Part shown: piece by piece, positions 24,632-33,455 of the stretch
How positions within the stretch are numbered: the first letter of the stretch is position 1
How the letters are laid out: each line of letters starts with the position of its first letter
NCBI GenBank assembly: GCA_902627735.1
Contig: CACOKI010000008.1
Location: 1 to 49,606 of the forward strand
Source: an uncultured Pelagibacteraceae bacterium
GTDB lineage: Bacteria > Pseudomonadota > Alphaproteobacteria > Pelagibacterales > Pelagibacteraceae
Length of the DNA: 49,606 nucleotides
Direction: 5' to 3'
Made by a program: the position numbers and the translations under genes
Notes under the pieces: model-generated
The model's input: the letters and a program-made list of their open reading frames with translations, nothing else
Told to the model about the DNA's origin: nothing
The model's database searches: none

Positions 24632-25915
24632 TTATTTTCTCCTTATTCTTTTTTTTACAGATTGAGCGTGACCAACCAACCCTTCATAGTTTGCAAGAGT
24701 TATAACTGATGGTCCAAGACTTTCAATACCCTTTTTTGATAAATTTATATATGAAATTCTTTTACAGAATTCGTTAACACTTATACCACTTGAATATCTT
24801 GCAGTGCTGTTAGTGGGTAGGATATGATTTGAACCAACATTGTAATCAGTCATTGCCATTATTGCATATTTTCCTAGACAAATCGAACCTGAATTTTTTA
24901 TTTTAGTTAGATAAGGTTTGTAATTTTTTATATTCAATTCTAAATGTTCTGGAGCAATTTTGTTTATTATTTCTAAAATTTTCTTATCGGAATTAGCATA
25001 AATTAATATCCCATTATTTAATAAACTTTTTTTTGCAATGTCTGATCTTGGGATTGTTTTAAGTTGTTTTGATATTTCTATTTTAACTCTTTCGATAATT
25101 TTTATTTCTTTAGATATTAAAATACATTGTGCAAGTTCGTCATGTTCCGCTTGACCAATTAAATCACTAGCTACCCACTCCGGATTAGATGACTTATCAC
25201 AAACAATTAGTATCTCTGATGGTCCAGCTGTCATGCCTTCAACTCCCACATCTCCAAAAACTTCTTTTTTTGCAGCTGCAACGTAAGCATTACCAGGACC
25301 AACTATCTTATCAACTTTTTTAATCTTTTTTGTTCCATATGCCAAAGCTGCAATTGCTGAAGGTCCCCCAATTGAGTAAATTTCATTAATTTTACATTTT
25401 CTAGCTGCATACAAAACAGCAGGATCTTGAATTCCTTTGTATGCAGGGTTTATAAGTACAATTCTTTGAACTCCTGCAACTAAAGCTGGAATAGCATTCA
25501 TCAACAAACTAGACGGGTAAGATACCCTTGAGCCAGGTACATAAACTGCAACTGACTGAATTGGTAAATATTTGTAATCAATTTTGTTTTTAAACTTATC
25601 TACATAAGTGATGTCTTGAAATTTTTGTAAACTGTGAAATTTGAAAATTCTTTTATAAGCTACATCAATTGCGTTTTTAACTTTGGTATCCAATCGTGAG
25701 ATTGAATTGAGGATTTGTTTTTTTGAAGGGGTTATTGTTTGATTTTTATTATATCTTTTTTCATATTTTAGTAATGCAAAATCTCCTTTTTTTTTTACAT
25801 CTTTGATAATTTTACTTACAGATACTGTATTTGATTGTATTTTTTTTTTTCTATTTTCTAAAAAAATATTTAAATATTTGTCAAAATTTTTTTTATTTGA
25901 AAATAGTGTTTTCAT
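24632..25915 (-). CDS. hisD: histidinol dehydrogenase
   Basis: Zinc enzyme that oxidises histidinol to histidine in two steps using NAD. The 427-aa protein shows the family signature [56 protein letters not shown] with catalytic and metal residues, [14 protein letters not shown], and the ending [13 protein letters not shown]. It overlaps the upstream DUF2948 gene by 4 bases. Note that the last histidine enzyme here and hisG-hisZ are in separate operons. Confidence 0.95.
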   Translation of the reverse strand: MKTLFSNKKNFDKYLNIFLENRKKKIQSNTVSVSKIIKDVKKKGDFALLKYEKRYNKNQTITPSKKQILNSISRLDTKVKNAIDVAYKRIFKFHSLQKFQDITYVDKFKNKIDYKYLPIQSVAVYVPGSRVSYPSSLLMNAIPALVAGVQRIVLINPAYKGIQDPAVLYAARKCKINEIYSIGGPSAIAALAYGTKKIKKVDKIVGPGNAYVAAAKKEVFGDVGVEGMTAGPSEILIVCDKSSNPEWVASDLIGQAEHDELAQCILISKEIKIIERVKIEISKQLKTIPRSDIAKKSLLNNGILIYANSDKKILEIINKIAPEHLELNIKNYKPYLTKIKNSGSICLGKYAIMAMTDYNVGSNHILPTNSTARYSSGISVNEFCKRISYINLSKKGIESLGPSVITLANYEGLVGHAQSVKKRIRRK

Positions 25916-26313
25916 ATATTTGTTTTATTTTGATCCTCTAGTCTTACTTCAATCGTTTCCGAGGTCAAAATAATATGTGCATTGTTCTTGAAAATCAAAT
26001 TAATCTCAAAATTTTCTTTATTCTTTAAATAATCTATAGCTAAAAGTTCTAAAATTAATTCATCGTTATTTTGATCAATATTCTTAGATTTCACATTATC
26101 AATAAAATCAAATTTACATATGCTATTTATTTTTTTTTTATCATTGTCATTTTCTACTCCAAAACGCTCAGCAGATAGCAAAAAAATTTTGTTAGATTTA
26201 AGAAATTTTATATCTGAAAGTTTTATTTTTGCACCAGTCATACAAGCTGAGATCATTTGTAAACCCTCTTTATCATTTGCAATAATTTTTGCTAAATAAC
26301 TTTTATTCATCAA
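25912..26313 (-). CDS. DUF2948 family protein
   Basis: 133-aa cytoplasmic protein of unknown function. Recognised from its position between murA and hisD, where alphaproteobacteria carry DUF2948, and from the pattern LLAIDYLKNKENFEINLIFKN followed by an acidic, Glu-rich beta segment with LTSETIEVRLED. Start and stop overlap murA and hisD by 4 bases each. No signal peptide or membrane segment. The role is unknown; I do not assign one. Confidence 0.75.
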   Translation of the reverse strand: MMNKSYLAKIIANDKEGLQMISACMTGAKIKLSDIKFLKSNKIFLLSAERFGVENDNDKKKINSICKFDFIDNVKSKNIDQNNDELILELLAIDYLKNKENFEINLIFKNNAHIILTSETIEVRLEDQNKTNI

Positions 26314-27563
26314 TTTAATCTTCTTATTTGCGCACCAACTTTTTTTAATTTTTTTTCAATATTTTCATATCCCCTATCTAAGTGATAAATTCTGTTAATT
26401 ACTGACTTTCCTTTAGCACTTAAAGCAGCTAAAATTAAAGATACAGATGCTCTTAAATCAGTTGCCATTAACTGAGCAGGAGCAAACTTGGTATTTCCTT
26501 TAATCAAAGCTCTATTTCCAACAATTGAAATTTTAGCACCCATTCGATTTAATTCGGACACGTGCATAAATCTATTTTCAAAAATATTTTCTTGAATTGT
26601 AGATTTTTTATTACCCCTGCATAATAATACCATTATTTGAGCTTGAAGGTCGGTGGCTAAACCTGGCCAAGGAGCTGTTTTAATATTAACACTTCTAATA
26701 TTTTTATTACCAATAATATGTATTTCATTTTTCTTTATTCTCACCTTTGAACCTATTTTTCTAAGAATCTTTATTTCTGATCTTAAAATATTAGGATTCA
26801 CATTTTTTATTTTCAAATTTCCTTCGGTAACTGCAGCTGCAATTAAATAAGTTCCAGCTTCGATTCTGTCAAACATCACAGAATAAGTTGCTTCATTAAT
26901 TTCACTTACACCAACAATTCTTATAGATCTTTTTGAAATCCACTTTATGTTACATCCTATTTTAAATAAAAAATTCGTTAAATCTTTTATTTCTGGTTCA
27001 ATTGCACAATTCTCTAAAATTGTAGTTCCTTTTGCAAGGCTTGCAGCTATAATTAAGTTTTCAGTCGCTCCAACCGATATTTTTGGAAAACGAATTTTTG
27101 CTCCTTTTAAACCTTGTGGAGCTTTTGCAATCACATACCCGTCAACAATTTTTATATTTACACCGAGTTTAGTTAGTGCATTTAAATGAATATCAATTGG
27201 TCTTACTCCAATACTGCAGCCTCCGGGGCTTGATACTTTTGCTTTTCCAAATTTTGCTAAGAGTGGACCTAAAACTAAAAAACTTCCGCGCATTAATCTG
27301 ACAATATTATAATTTGCTTCTGTTTTTTTTTGATTAATGTTGTCTATAATCGTTTTCTTTCCAACTTTTTTCACTCTTGATCCTAATGACTCAAGTAAAG
27401 TCAACATTGTTTTAATATCTTTTACTTGGGGAAGATTAATTAATTTAATTTTTTTTTTTGATAAAAGAGAGGCTGCCAATATTGGTAGAGAAGCATTTTT
27501 TGAACCAGATATTTTTAATACTCCAGAAAGTTTTTTTCCTCCTACAACCTCTAATTTTTCCAT
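26310..27563 (-). CDS. murA: UDP-N-acetylglucosamine 1-carboxyvinyltransferase
   Basis: First committed step of peptidoglycan synthesis, transferring enolpyruvate to UDP-GlcNAc. The 417-aa protein has Lys22 in SGSKNASLP, catalytic Cys116 in SPGGCSIGVRPID, and the conserved TAPWPGLATDLQAQ and ATDLRASVSLILAAL segments. Because the Cys is present rather than Asp, the fosfomycin-sensitive form is expected (family knowledge). It is paralogous to aroA at 7329. It starts 2 bases after dcd. Confidence 0.95.
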   Translation of the reverse strand: MEKLEVVGGKKLSGVLKISGSKNASLPILAASLLSKKKIKLINLPQVKDIKTMLTLLESLGSRVKKVGKKTIIDNINQKKTEANYNIVRLMRGSFLVLGPLLAKFGKAKVSSPGGCSIGVRPIDIHLNALTKLGVNIKIVDGYVIAKAPQGLKGAKIRFPKISVGATENLIIAASLAKGTTILENCAIEPEIKDLTNFLFKIGCNIKWISKRSIRIVGVSEINEATYSVMFDRIEAGTYLIAAAVTEGNLKIKNVNPNILRSEIKILRKIGSKVRIKKNEIHIIGNKNIRSVNIKTAPWPGLATDLQAQIMVLLCRGNKKSTIQENIFENRFMHVSELNRMGAKISIVGNRALIKGNTKFAPAQLMATDLRASVSLILAALSAKGKSVINRIYHLDRGYENIEKKLKKVGAQIRRLN

Positions 27564-27565
27564 AC

Positions 27566-28123
27566 TTAAACTTTTGGGAGCGTTGGTTCTGGTCCTTGAT
27601 CCATATATTTACCTTCTCTATCAGCATATGTAACCTCTGGTTTTTCATTTCCTTTTAAAAAAACAAATTGGGCAACACCTTCATTAGCATAAATTTTTGC
27701 TGGAAGCGGAGTTGTATTACTGAATTCGAGGGTCACAAAACCAGACCAACCAGGTTCAAGAGGTGTAACATTCACTATGATACCACATCTTGCATACGTT
27801 GATTTACCAAGACAAATTACTAGTACATCATTTGGGATTGTAAATTTTTCTACCGTCCTAGCTAATACAAATGAATTGGGTGGAATAATACACTCTGAAG
27901 TTTTTTTAGTAACAAAGTTTGTTGGCTTAAAATTTTTTGGGTCGACAATTTCAGAATTTACATTTGTAAAAATTTTAAATTCATCAGAAACTCTCGCATC
28001 ATATCCAAATGATGAAAGTCCATAAGATATACTACTACCTCTAACCTGTTTTTCCTCAAAAGGCGAGATCATGCCATTTTCCTTAGACATTTTTCTAATC
28101 CATTTATCTGATAAGACAGACAT
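27566..28123 (-). CDS. dcd: dCTP deaminase
   Basis: Deaminates dCTP to dUTP for dTTP supply. The 185-aa protein is full length, with [52 protein letters not shown] containing the catalytic Glu, and [19 protein letters not shown]. The C-terminal [11 protein letters not shown] region closes over substrate. Start ATG is 2 bases after the stop of a 35-aa basic protein, and murA follows 2 bases after its own stop. Confidence 0.95.
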   Translation of the reverse strand: MSVLSDKWIRKMSKENGMISPFEEKQVRGSSISYGLSSFGYDARVSDEFKIFTNVNSEIVDPKNFKPTNFVTKKTSECIIPPNSFVLARTVEKFTIPNDVLVICLGKSTYARCGIIVNVTPLEPGWSGFVTLEFSNTTPLPAKIYANEGVAQFVFLKGNEKPEVTYADREGKYMDQGPEPTLPKV

Positions 28124-28125
28124 TA

Positions 28126-28233
28126 TTATTTATTTTTCTTTTTGTTTTTTTTTTCAAATAATTTTCTTTTTTTCAAATTATTACGCAAAGCCAAAGCCTC
28201 TCTATTTTTTCTGGCCTTTATTTTACCATTCAT
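28126..28233 (-). CDS. 35-aa highly basic small protein
   Basis: ATG 28233 to TAA 28126 codes for 35 residues beginning [20 protein letters not shown] and continuing with a Lys-rich helix (KKRKLFEKK). The start overlaps the stop of the upstream 96-aa gene as ATGA, the signature of coupled translation, and dcd follows after 2 bases. Short proteins with an R-x-R-x-x-x-L-x-x-N-L-x-x-R-K pattern occur in many alphaproteobacteria, so I think it is a real conserved gene of unknown function, perhaps binding RNA or membranes (inference from charge only). Confidence 0.65.
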   Translation of the reverse strand: MNGKIKARKNREALALRNNLKKRKLFEKKNKKKNK

Positions 28234-28520
28234 TCTTTTTCAGGGTTTGTAAGAAAATCTAAAGTTATTGGTTTTGAAGTATCTAAATTTTTTGTTTTAT
28301 CTTCATCTTTTTTATTTCCCTCTTTAGCCATCCTTTTCGCTTTTCTCTCTGCAAGTTTTTTTTCTCTTTTTGCTTGTTTTTCCATTAACTTTGCTGATCT
28401 TGTGCTCTTATAGTCATAGTGGATCCCCATCAAATTAATCACTGATCCTTTGTATTCAAAAAATTCCTCTAAAAGAGGATTATCATATTTATCTAAAATT
28501 ATCTTTGTGTAAATTTTCAT
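28230..28520 (-). CDS. hypothetical protein with lysine-rich central helix
   Basis: 96 aa. The N-terminal half is a small globular segment (MKIYTKIILDKYDNPLLEEF, EYKGSVINLMGIHYDY). A strongly basic helix (KQAKREKKLAERKAKRMAKE) and an acidic/polar tail ending [13 protein letters not shown] follow. I do not recognise the family. It is first in a minus-strand group with the 35-aa basic protein, dcd and murA, overlapping the next start by ATGA. No membrane segment or signal peptide is visible. Confidence 0.7.
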   Translation of the reverse strand: MKIYTKIILDKYDNPLLEEFFEYKGSVINLMGIHYDYKSTRSAKLMEKQAKREKKLAERKAKRMAKEGNKKDEDKTKNLDTSKPITLDFLTNPEKE

Positions 28521-28600
28521 AAAAATATTTTTTGTAAATTATATATAAACTAATAAAATAATATGGCAATAATTAGCAAATATAACTTTTTGGTTGAAAT

Positions 28601-28675
28601 GCTCCTATAGTTTTAATGGTAAAACAAGTCCTTGGTAAGGACTAGTTTCCTGGTCAGTACAGGGTGGGAGCACCA
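28601..28675 (+). tRNA. tRNA-Thr (anticodon GGU) with atypical T loop
   Basis: 75-nt cloverleaf with encoded CCA. Acceptor GCUCCUA pairs with UGGGAGC, the D stem is GUUU/AAAC with a normal UAAUGGUA loop, and the anticodon stem AGUCC/GGACU surrounds UU-GGU-AA (anticodon 28634-28636). Discriminator is A. The T stem is UCCUG/CAGGG but the loop reads GUCAGUA, with G at 54 and G at 58 in place of the usual T54-A58 pair; U55 and C56 are kept. The variable loop is only four bases. Probably a working tRNA with an odd T arm. No coding gene follows on this strand before the convergent membrane-protein gene. Confidence 0.85.
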
Positions 28676-28678
28676 AAA

Positions 28679-29401
28679 TTATTTTTTGTAAAAAAATTTT
28701 CTTAAAAAAATTGTTATAATTACTAAACAGCCAAAAATAATTAAAGGCAAATAAATATCTTTAGATAAGATGATATCTTTAATATTTGGCGCTACTAAAT
28801 TATTATCTATTATTTCTTCAAGACCTGATCCTATTGAAACTACAAGAAAGATTTGAGGAATAATTCCAATTAAAGTTGCCCAAAAAAAATTAATCACTTT
28901 TACATTAAATATAGTTGGTAAAACACAACTTAATTGCCAAGGTACACCCCCAATAAACCTGTATAATAACAAATAATTAAATTCTGATTCTTTAAATTTT
29001 GTCTCTAAAGTTTGAAATCTACTTAGAAATTTTTCTCTAATCAATTCCTTAAGAAAATAATTTGCAAAAACATACAAAAAAGTTGCACCAATACTTAATC
29101 CTAAAACAATAATTGCAGTTCCCAACCATTTTCCTAAAATAAAACCACCTAACAAAGCAATGGGTGCACCAAAACCTAAAAAGGGGAACACCCATAAAAT
29201 TACAAAAAATAGGAAAGATAAAGATAAAAAAAAAATATTATTTCTTTTTAGATCCGAAAAATAATTAACATTATTTTTAATAAATTCATAAGAAGTTAAT
29301 TCTTGAAAACTAAATCTTGAAAAAAGATAAAATAAAAATAAACTTATAAAAATTAGATAGAATAACCCTATAAATAATTTAATTTTTTTAGACTTTTCCA
29401 T
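28679..29401 (-). CDS. TVP38/TMEM64 (VTT-domain) membrane protein
   Basis: 240-aa polytopic membrane protein of the DedA/VTT group. Hydrophobic helices lie at about 8-28, 52-75, 80-100, 158-180 and 215-236. The conserved pattern appears as GAPIALLGGFILGKWLGT followed by LYRFIGGVPWQL and TLIGIIPQIF, including the Arg and Pro of the VTT core. Family members are linked to lipid scrambling and membrane homeostasis in other organisms; the role here is not shown. The gene ends 3 bases after tRNA-Thr (convergent) and is divergent from rpmH. Confidence 0.85.
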   Translation of the reverse strand: MEKSKKIKLFIGLFYLIFISLFLFYLFSRFSFQELTSYEFIKNNVNYFSDLKRNNIFFLSLSFLFFVILWVFPFLGFGAPIALLGGFILGKWLGTAIIVLGLSIGATFLYVFANYFLKELIREKFLSRFQTLETKFKESEFNYLLLYRFIGGVPWQLSCVLPTIFNVKVINFFWATLIGIIPQIFLVVSIGSGLEEIIDNNLVAPNIKDIILSKDIYLPLIIFGCLVIITIFLRKFFYKK

Positions 29402-29432
29402 TAATTGTCATAGTAATTATAAAATCTTCTAT

Positions 29433-29461
29433 TTGCTATTTATATATTTAATTACTATAAA
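29433..29461 (+). promoter_or_regulatory. putative sigma70 promoter of rpmH
   Basis: TTGCTA (29433-29438) and TATAAA (29456-29461) are separated by exactly 17 bases, close to the consensus -35 and -10. They lie 32 bases ahead of the rpmH ATG, in the only long gap in front of the rpmH-rnpA-yidD-yidC run. The divergent VTT gene must have its promoter in the same 92-bp space. Confidence 0.6.
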
Positions 29462-29493
29462 GGGCGAAATTTTATAAATTTTAACCACATATT

Positions 29494-29634
29494 ATGAAAA
29501 GAACATACCAACCATCAAAAATAAAAAGGGCTAGAAAACATGGGTTTAGGTCCAAAATGAAAACCAAAGGTGGAAGAAAACTTTTAGCAAGAAGACGAGC
29601 AAGAGGAAGAAAGTCACTAACTGTATCTGGTTAA
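29494..29634 (+). CDS. rpmH: 50S ribosomal protein L34
   Basis: 46-aa basic ribosomal protein, unmistakable from [19 protein letters not shown] and the [16 protein letters not shown] ending. It heads the conserved rpmH-rnpA-yidD-yidC order, four bases before rnpA. A near-consensus promoter lies about 35 bases upstream. In many bacteria this block is next to the origin; here dnaA is not in the window, so no origin is claimed. Confidence 0.97.
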   Translation: MKRTYQPSKIKRARKHGFRSKMKTKGGRKLLARRRARGRKSLTVSG

Positions 29635-29638
29635 ATAA

Positions 29639-29980
29639 ATGAGAAGCAAAATAGTTGCTCTTTCGAAGAATCAAGAATTTAAAGATCTTCTAAAAATGAA
29701 AAAAATATCAAATCAATATGTTACGATTTTTTATGGAATCTTAGATAACAAAGATAACAAAAAATTTAACATTTCTTTTGTCACAAAAAAAAAGATAGGT
29801 AATGCAGTTGAGAGAAATAAAATAAAAAGACGTCTAAAAAATATTATGAATAATGCTATTAAAGAAATATCAATAAAACTCCATTATTCATATCTTGTTA
29901 TTGCCAAGCCAACTATGCTAAAAAAAGAATTTAATAATATAAAAGAAACCCTATTTCAGGAATTTAAAAAAATAAAGTAA
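29639..29980 (+). CDS. rnpA: ribonuclease P protein component
   Basis: 113-aa protein cofactor of RNase P, which makes tRNA 5' ends. The conserved RNR-type motif is [16 protein letters not shown] near residues 58-72, preceded by [11 protein letters not shown]; the N terminus is [17 protein letters not shown]. The stop overlaps the yidD start by one base. Relevant to the hisS leader, because RNase P would be expected to act on any true tRNA fold there. Confidence 0.93.
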   Translation: MRSKIVALSKNQEFKDLLKMKKISNQYVTIFYGILDNKDNKKFNISFVTKKKIGNAVERNKIKRRLKNIMNNAIKEISIKLHYSYLVIAKPTMLKKEFNNIKETLFQEFKKIK

Positions 29981-30219
29981 TGAATATTTTTGTTTATCTT
30001 TTAATTAAATTGATAAAAATTTATAAATTTTTAATTAGCCCATTGCTTGGAAATTCTTGTCGGTATTTTCCAACTTGTTCAGAGTATAGTATTGAGTCAT
30101 TGAAATCATATGGTTTATTTAAAGGTCTATATTTAAGTCTTAAAAGAATTCTGTCGTGTCATCCTTGGGGAAATGGCGGATTTGATCCAGTAAAAAAAAA
30201 AATAAAGGTTAAAAAATAA
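29980..30219 (+). CDS. yidD: membrane protein insertion efficiency factor YidD
   Basis: 79-aa membrane-associated protein that helps YidC. Signature [18 protein letters not shown] and [17 protein letters not shown] are complete, after an amphipathic N-terminal helix ([18 protein letters not shown]). Overlaps rnpA and yidC by single bases. Confidence 0.95.
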   Translation: MNIFVYLLIKLIKIYKFLISPLLGNSCRYFPTCSEYSIESLKSYGLFKGLYLSLKRILSCHPWGNGGFDPVKKKIKVKK

Positions 30220-31898
30220 TGGACTCAAAGAACGTCATAGCTGCCATAGCTTTATCTTCAGCAGTGATTGTTTTATACTCGTTATTTTTTATACCAGAAC
30301 AAACCTCAACAAAACAAAATTTGGCAGAAAAGGAAAAGGTAGAACAAAATACAGACACTCCAAGTATTGAAAAAAAAGAAACTTTAGTCGTAATTTCAAG
30401 AGATGAAGCATTAAACAAAAACAAAAGAGTTCAATTTGAAAATAATAATATTATTGGATCAATATCTTTGAAGGGTGCATCTATAGATGATTTAACATTT
30501 AAAAAATATAAAGTAAGTCTTGATACAGAAGATAAAGTGACTCTGTTAGGGCCAAGAAATATAAATGAGGGTTATCTAATTGAAAGTGGTTTTGTTACAT
30601 CTGACAAGAATGTTGATGTACCAAATTCAAAAACAATTTGGTCGATAGAGGGTAATAATAAGCTTACTAACAAATCTCCGGTCAAGCTATCATGGACTAA
30701 TGATCAGGGTTTAAAATTTGAAAAAGAAATATCGTTAGATGATGAATATCTTTTTACAGTAAAGCAAAAAGTAATTAATAAAACAAATAATAAGTATGAC
30801 TTTTATTCTTATGGCCAAATAATAAGAAATGAGATTCCAGAAATAATTGATTTTCTTATACTTCATGAAGGTCTAATAGCAACTTTAGATGATGAGTTAA
30901 TAGAGGAGGATTATGATGATATCCAAGAAAAAAAGTTTACCAAAATAGCTAATAAAGGCTGGTTAGGAATAAGTGACAAATATTGGATTACGTCATTAAT
31001 TCCACCAAAAAATACAGAATTTAAAACAACATTTGATTATAAAAATAAATTTAGAGCAAATTTTATTACTACAGATCCATTGGAATTAATTGGAAACAGC
31101 TCAATTGAGGAAGAATTAAGAATCATTGTTGCAGCTAAAAGAGTAGATGTAATTGATGGTTATGCTGAAGCTCTTGATATAGAAAAATTTGATTTAGTAA
31201 TTGATTGGGGATTTTTATATTTTATTACCAAACCTCTGTTCTATGGAATTGATTATTTTTTCAAACTATTAGGAAATTATGGGCTAGCAATTATAGCCAT
31301 AACTATTTGTATTAGACTAGCTTTTTTTCCTTTAGCAAATTTTTCATTCAGAAGTATGGCAAAAATGAAAGCACTTCAGCCAGAAATGGTTAGACTCAAA
31401 GAACTTCATAAAGACGATAAAATGAAATTACAGCAAGCAATGATGTCTCTTTATAAAAAAGAAAAAGTTAATCCTATGTCTGGATGTTTGCCAATATTAG
31501 TACAAATTCCAGTTTTCTTTGCATTATACAAGGTTTTGTTTGTAACTATTGAAATGAGACAAATGCCGTTTTATGGATGGATACATGATTTGAGTGAGCG
31601 AGATCCTACAAGTATTTTCAATCTTTTTGGTTTATTACCATATGACGTTCCAAGTTTTTTAATTATTGGAGCGTGGCCTGTGGCAATGGGTGTTTCGATG
31701 TGGATACAACAAAAATTAAATCCTGCACCAACAGATGCAATGCAAGCAAAAATATTTGCTTTTTTTCCACTTTTTTTAACTGTAATTCTTGCACCTTTCC
31801 CTAGTGGTTTAGTTATTTATTGGACTGTAAATAATATTTTAACTATGGCTCAACAAGTTTTTATAATGAAAAGAACAACTGTTAAAACTGTAACATAA
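30219..31898 (+). CDS. yidC: membrane protein insertase YidC
   Basis: Inserts and folds inner-membrane proteins with or without SecYEG. The 559-aa protein has an N-terminal membrane helix at about 5-22, a large periplasmic beta domain (about 60-335), then five membrane helices in the conserved insertase core, with FFKLLGNYGLAIIAITICIRLAFFPLANFSF and MSGCLPILVQIPVFFALYKVL represented in shorter parts along 340-545. The groove Arg is in the ITICIRLAFFP segment. Length agrees with other alphaproteobacterial YidC. engB, which usually comes next in this class, is missing; argB follows after 22 bases. Confidence 0.95.
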   Translation: MDSKNVIAAIALSSAVIVLYSLFFIPEQTSTKQNLAEKEKVEQNTDTPSIEKKETLVVISRDEALNKNKRVQFENNNIIGSISLKGASIDDLTFKKYKVSLDTEDKVTLLGPRNINEGYLIESGFVTSDKNVDVPNSKTIWSIEGNNKLTNKSPVKLSWTNDQGLKFEKEISLDDEYLFTVKQKVINKTNNKYDFYSYGQIIRNEIPEIIDFLILHEGLIATLDDELIEEDYDDIQEKKFTKIANKGWLGISDKYWITSLIPPKNTEFKTTFDYKNKFRANFITTDPLELIGNSSIEEELRIIVAAKRVDVIDGYAEALDIEKFDLVIDWGFLYFITKPLFYGIDYFFKLLGNYGLAIIAITICIRLAFFPLANFSFRSMAKMKALQPEMVRLKELHKDDKMKLQQAMMSLYKKEKVNPMSGCLPILVQIPVFFALYKVLFVTIEMRQMPFYGWIHDLSERDPTSIFNLFGLLPYDVPSFLIIGAWPVAMGVSMWIQQKLNPAPTDAMQAKIFAFFPLFLTVILAPFPSGLVIYWTVNNILTMAQQVFIMKRTTVKTVT

Positions 31899-31920
31899 AG
31901 ATAAAAATCGCCCAAAATTT

Positions 31921-32766
31921 ATGAATTTAGAAAAAATACTTCCTGAAAAAGGACCACCAATAGAAGAGGTTTCTAAATATATTGAGAAATATAAAAACGA
32001 ATTAATAGTTATTAAATATGGAGGCAACGTATTTATTGATAGAAATATCTTCGACAATTTTATATCTGATATAAGTATATTAAATAAATTGGGTCTTTCT
32101 ATTGTAGTTGTTCATGGTGGTGGGCCTAGAATAAAAAGAGAACTAGAAAAATCAAACATTCAATCAAAATTTATAAGAGGACTTAGAGTAACTGATAAAA
32201 AAATTATAGATATAGTTGAAAATGTTCTAATTGAATTTAATGACGATATTGTAAAATCATTAAAAAAGATTGGCTCAAATGCAACCTCAATACATTCAAA
32301 AAAAAATAATATTATCGAAGTAATTCCAGAAGCAGCAGAACTTGGATACGTTGGAATACCAAATAAAATTAATAATAATATTTTGCTTAATATTATTAAA
32401 GAAAATAAAATCCCAATTATTTCACCCTTGGGTTTACAAAAAAATCAAACTTTTAATATTAACGGAGACACTGCTGCTGGAGCAATTGCAAAATCTTTAA
32501 AATCCAGAAGATTGCTTTTGATGACCAATGTCGAGGGTGTTTTAGATAAAAAAAAAAAATTAATAGAAGAAATATCTTCTTCAGAAATCTTAGAAATGAT
32601 TAAAACTGAGACTATTACTGGTGGTATGATACCAAAAATAAATACTTGTTTGGATGCAATCAGTAATGGAGTAACTGCAGTAGGAATAATTGACGCTCGA
32701 CCTAAACACTCTATATTATTTGAATTATTCACAGATAGAGGTTCTGGAACATTAATAAGAAAATGA
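31921..32766 (+). CDS. argB: acetylglutamate kinase
   Basis: Second step of arginine synthesis, phosphorylating N-acetylglutamate. The 281-aa protein shows VIKYGGNVF (the Lys/Gly nucleotide-binding start), VVVHGGGPRIKRELE, FIRGLRVTD, INGDTAAGAIAKSL, and GGMIPKINTCLDAI. The usual arginine-feedback N-terminal helix (about residues 1-25) is present, so feedback inhibition is plausible. Overlaps the HAD gene start by four bases (ATGA). Confidence 0.94.
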   Translation: MNLEKILPEKGPPIEEVSKYIEKYKNELIVIKYGGNVFIDRNIFDNFISDISILNKLGLSIVVVHGGGPRIKRELEKSNIQSKFIRGLRVTDKKIIDIVENVLIEFNDDIVKSLKKIGSNATSIHSKKNNIIEVIPEAAELGYVGIPNKINNNILLNIIKENKIPIISPLGLQKNQTFNINGDTAAGAIAKSLKSRRLLLMTNVEGVLDKKKKLIEEISSSEILEMIKTETITGGMIPKINTCLDAISNGVTAVGIIDARPKHSILFELFTDRGSGTLIRK

Positions 32767-33452
32767 ATTTTGGTGAAAAAAAATATCTTTTATTAGATTT
32801 AGATGGGGTGTGTTATGGAAAGCATAATAATTACTCACTAGAAAGAGTATTTGGTCAAGTCTCAAAAAGAATGACAAAATTTATCTCTGAGAAATTGAAT
32901 ATTGACCAAGAAAAAGCAAAAGAATTACAAACAAATTATTTCTATAAATACAATACATCTCTCAGGGGCCTAATGGTACATAATGGAATATCACCAGATG
33001 AATTTTTGACTTATGTTCATCAAATAGATCTATCATTCATGAAAGAGGATAAAATTATGAGAAATGAACTTGAAAAATTAGATATGGAAAAATATATCTT
33101 TACAAATGGTAGCGCAGAACATGCTAAAAATATCTTATCACACCTTGGTGTTTATGATTTATTTGGCAGAGATAAAGTTTTTGATATAAAAGATGCAGGA
33201 TATGTTCCAAAACCTGAAGCAGAAACTTTTGACTTAATGGTTAAAAAATTCGGAATAGACCCAAAAGAGACGATTTACATAGAGGATATAGCAAAAAACC
33301 TCAGTATTGGATATGAACGAGGCTGTACAACCGTTTGGTTAATTAATGATGAGCATTTTGGAAAAATGGATGCTGATAAAAATTTTATTTCACACAAAAT
33401 TGAAAATCTATCTTTATTTCTTAAAGAAATAAGGTTATTAAAAAACCAATAA
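32763..33452 (+). CDS. HAD-superfamily hydrolase, pyrimidine 5'-nucleotidase-like
   Basis: 229-aa HAD phosphatase of the Sdt1/YjjG-like group. Motif I is LLLDLDGVCYG with the nucleophile and acid Asp residues, motif II FTNGSAEHAKNIL, motif III Lys in VPKPEAETFD, motif IV YIEDIAKN. An alpha-helical cap lies between motifs I and II. Position between argB and dapD is common in alphaproteobacteria. Substrate is inferred from the subfamily only. Confidence 0.85.
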   Translation: MNFGEKKYLLLDLDGVCYGKHNNYSLERVFGQVSKRMTKFISEKLNIDQEKAKELQTNYFYKYNTSLRGLMVHNGISPDEFLTYVHQIDLSFMKEDKIMRNELEKLDMEKYIFTNGSAEHAKNILSHLGVYDLFGRDKVFDIKDAGYVPKPEAETFDLMVKKFGIDPKETIYIEDIAKNLSIGYERGCTTVWLINDEHFGKMDADKNFISHKIENLSLFLKEIRLLKNQ

Positions 33453-33455
33453 ATT

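Noticed and set aside
29402..29494. Replication origin near rpmH
   Set aside because: rpmH-rnpA is often close to oriC, but no dnaA gene or cluster of DnaA boxes was seen in the short gap.
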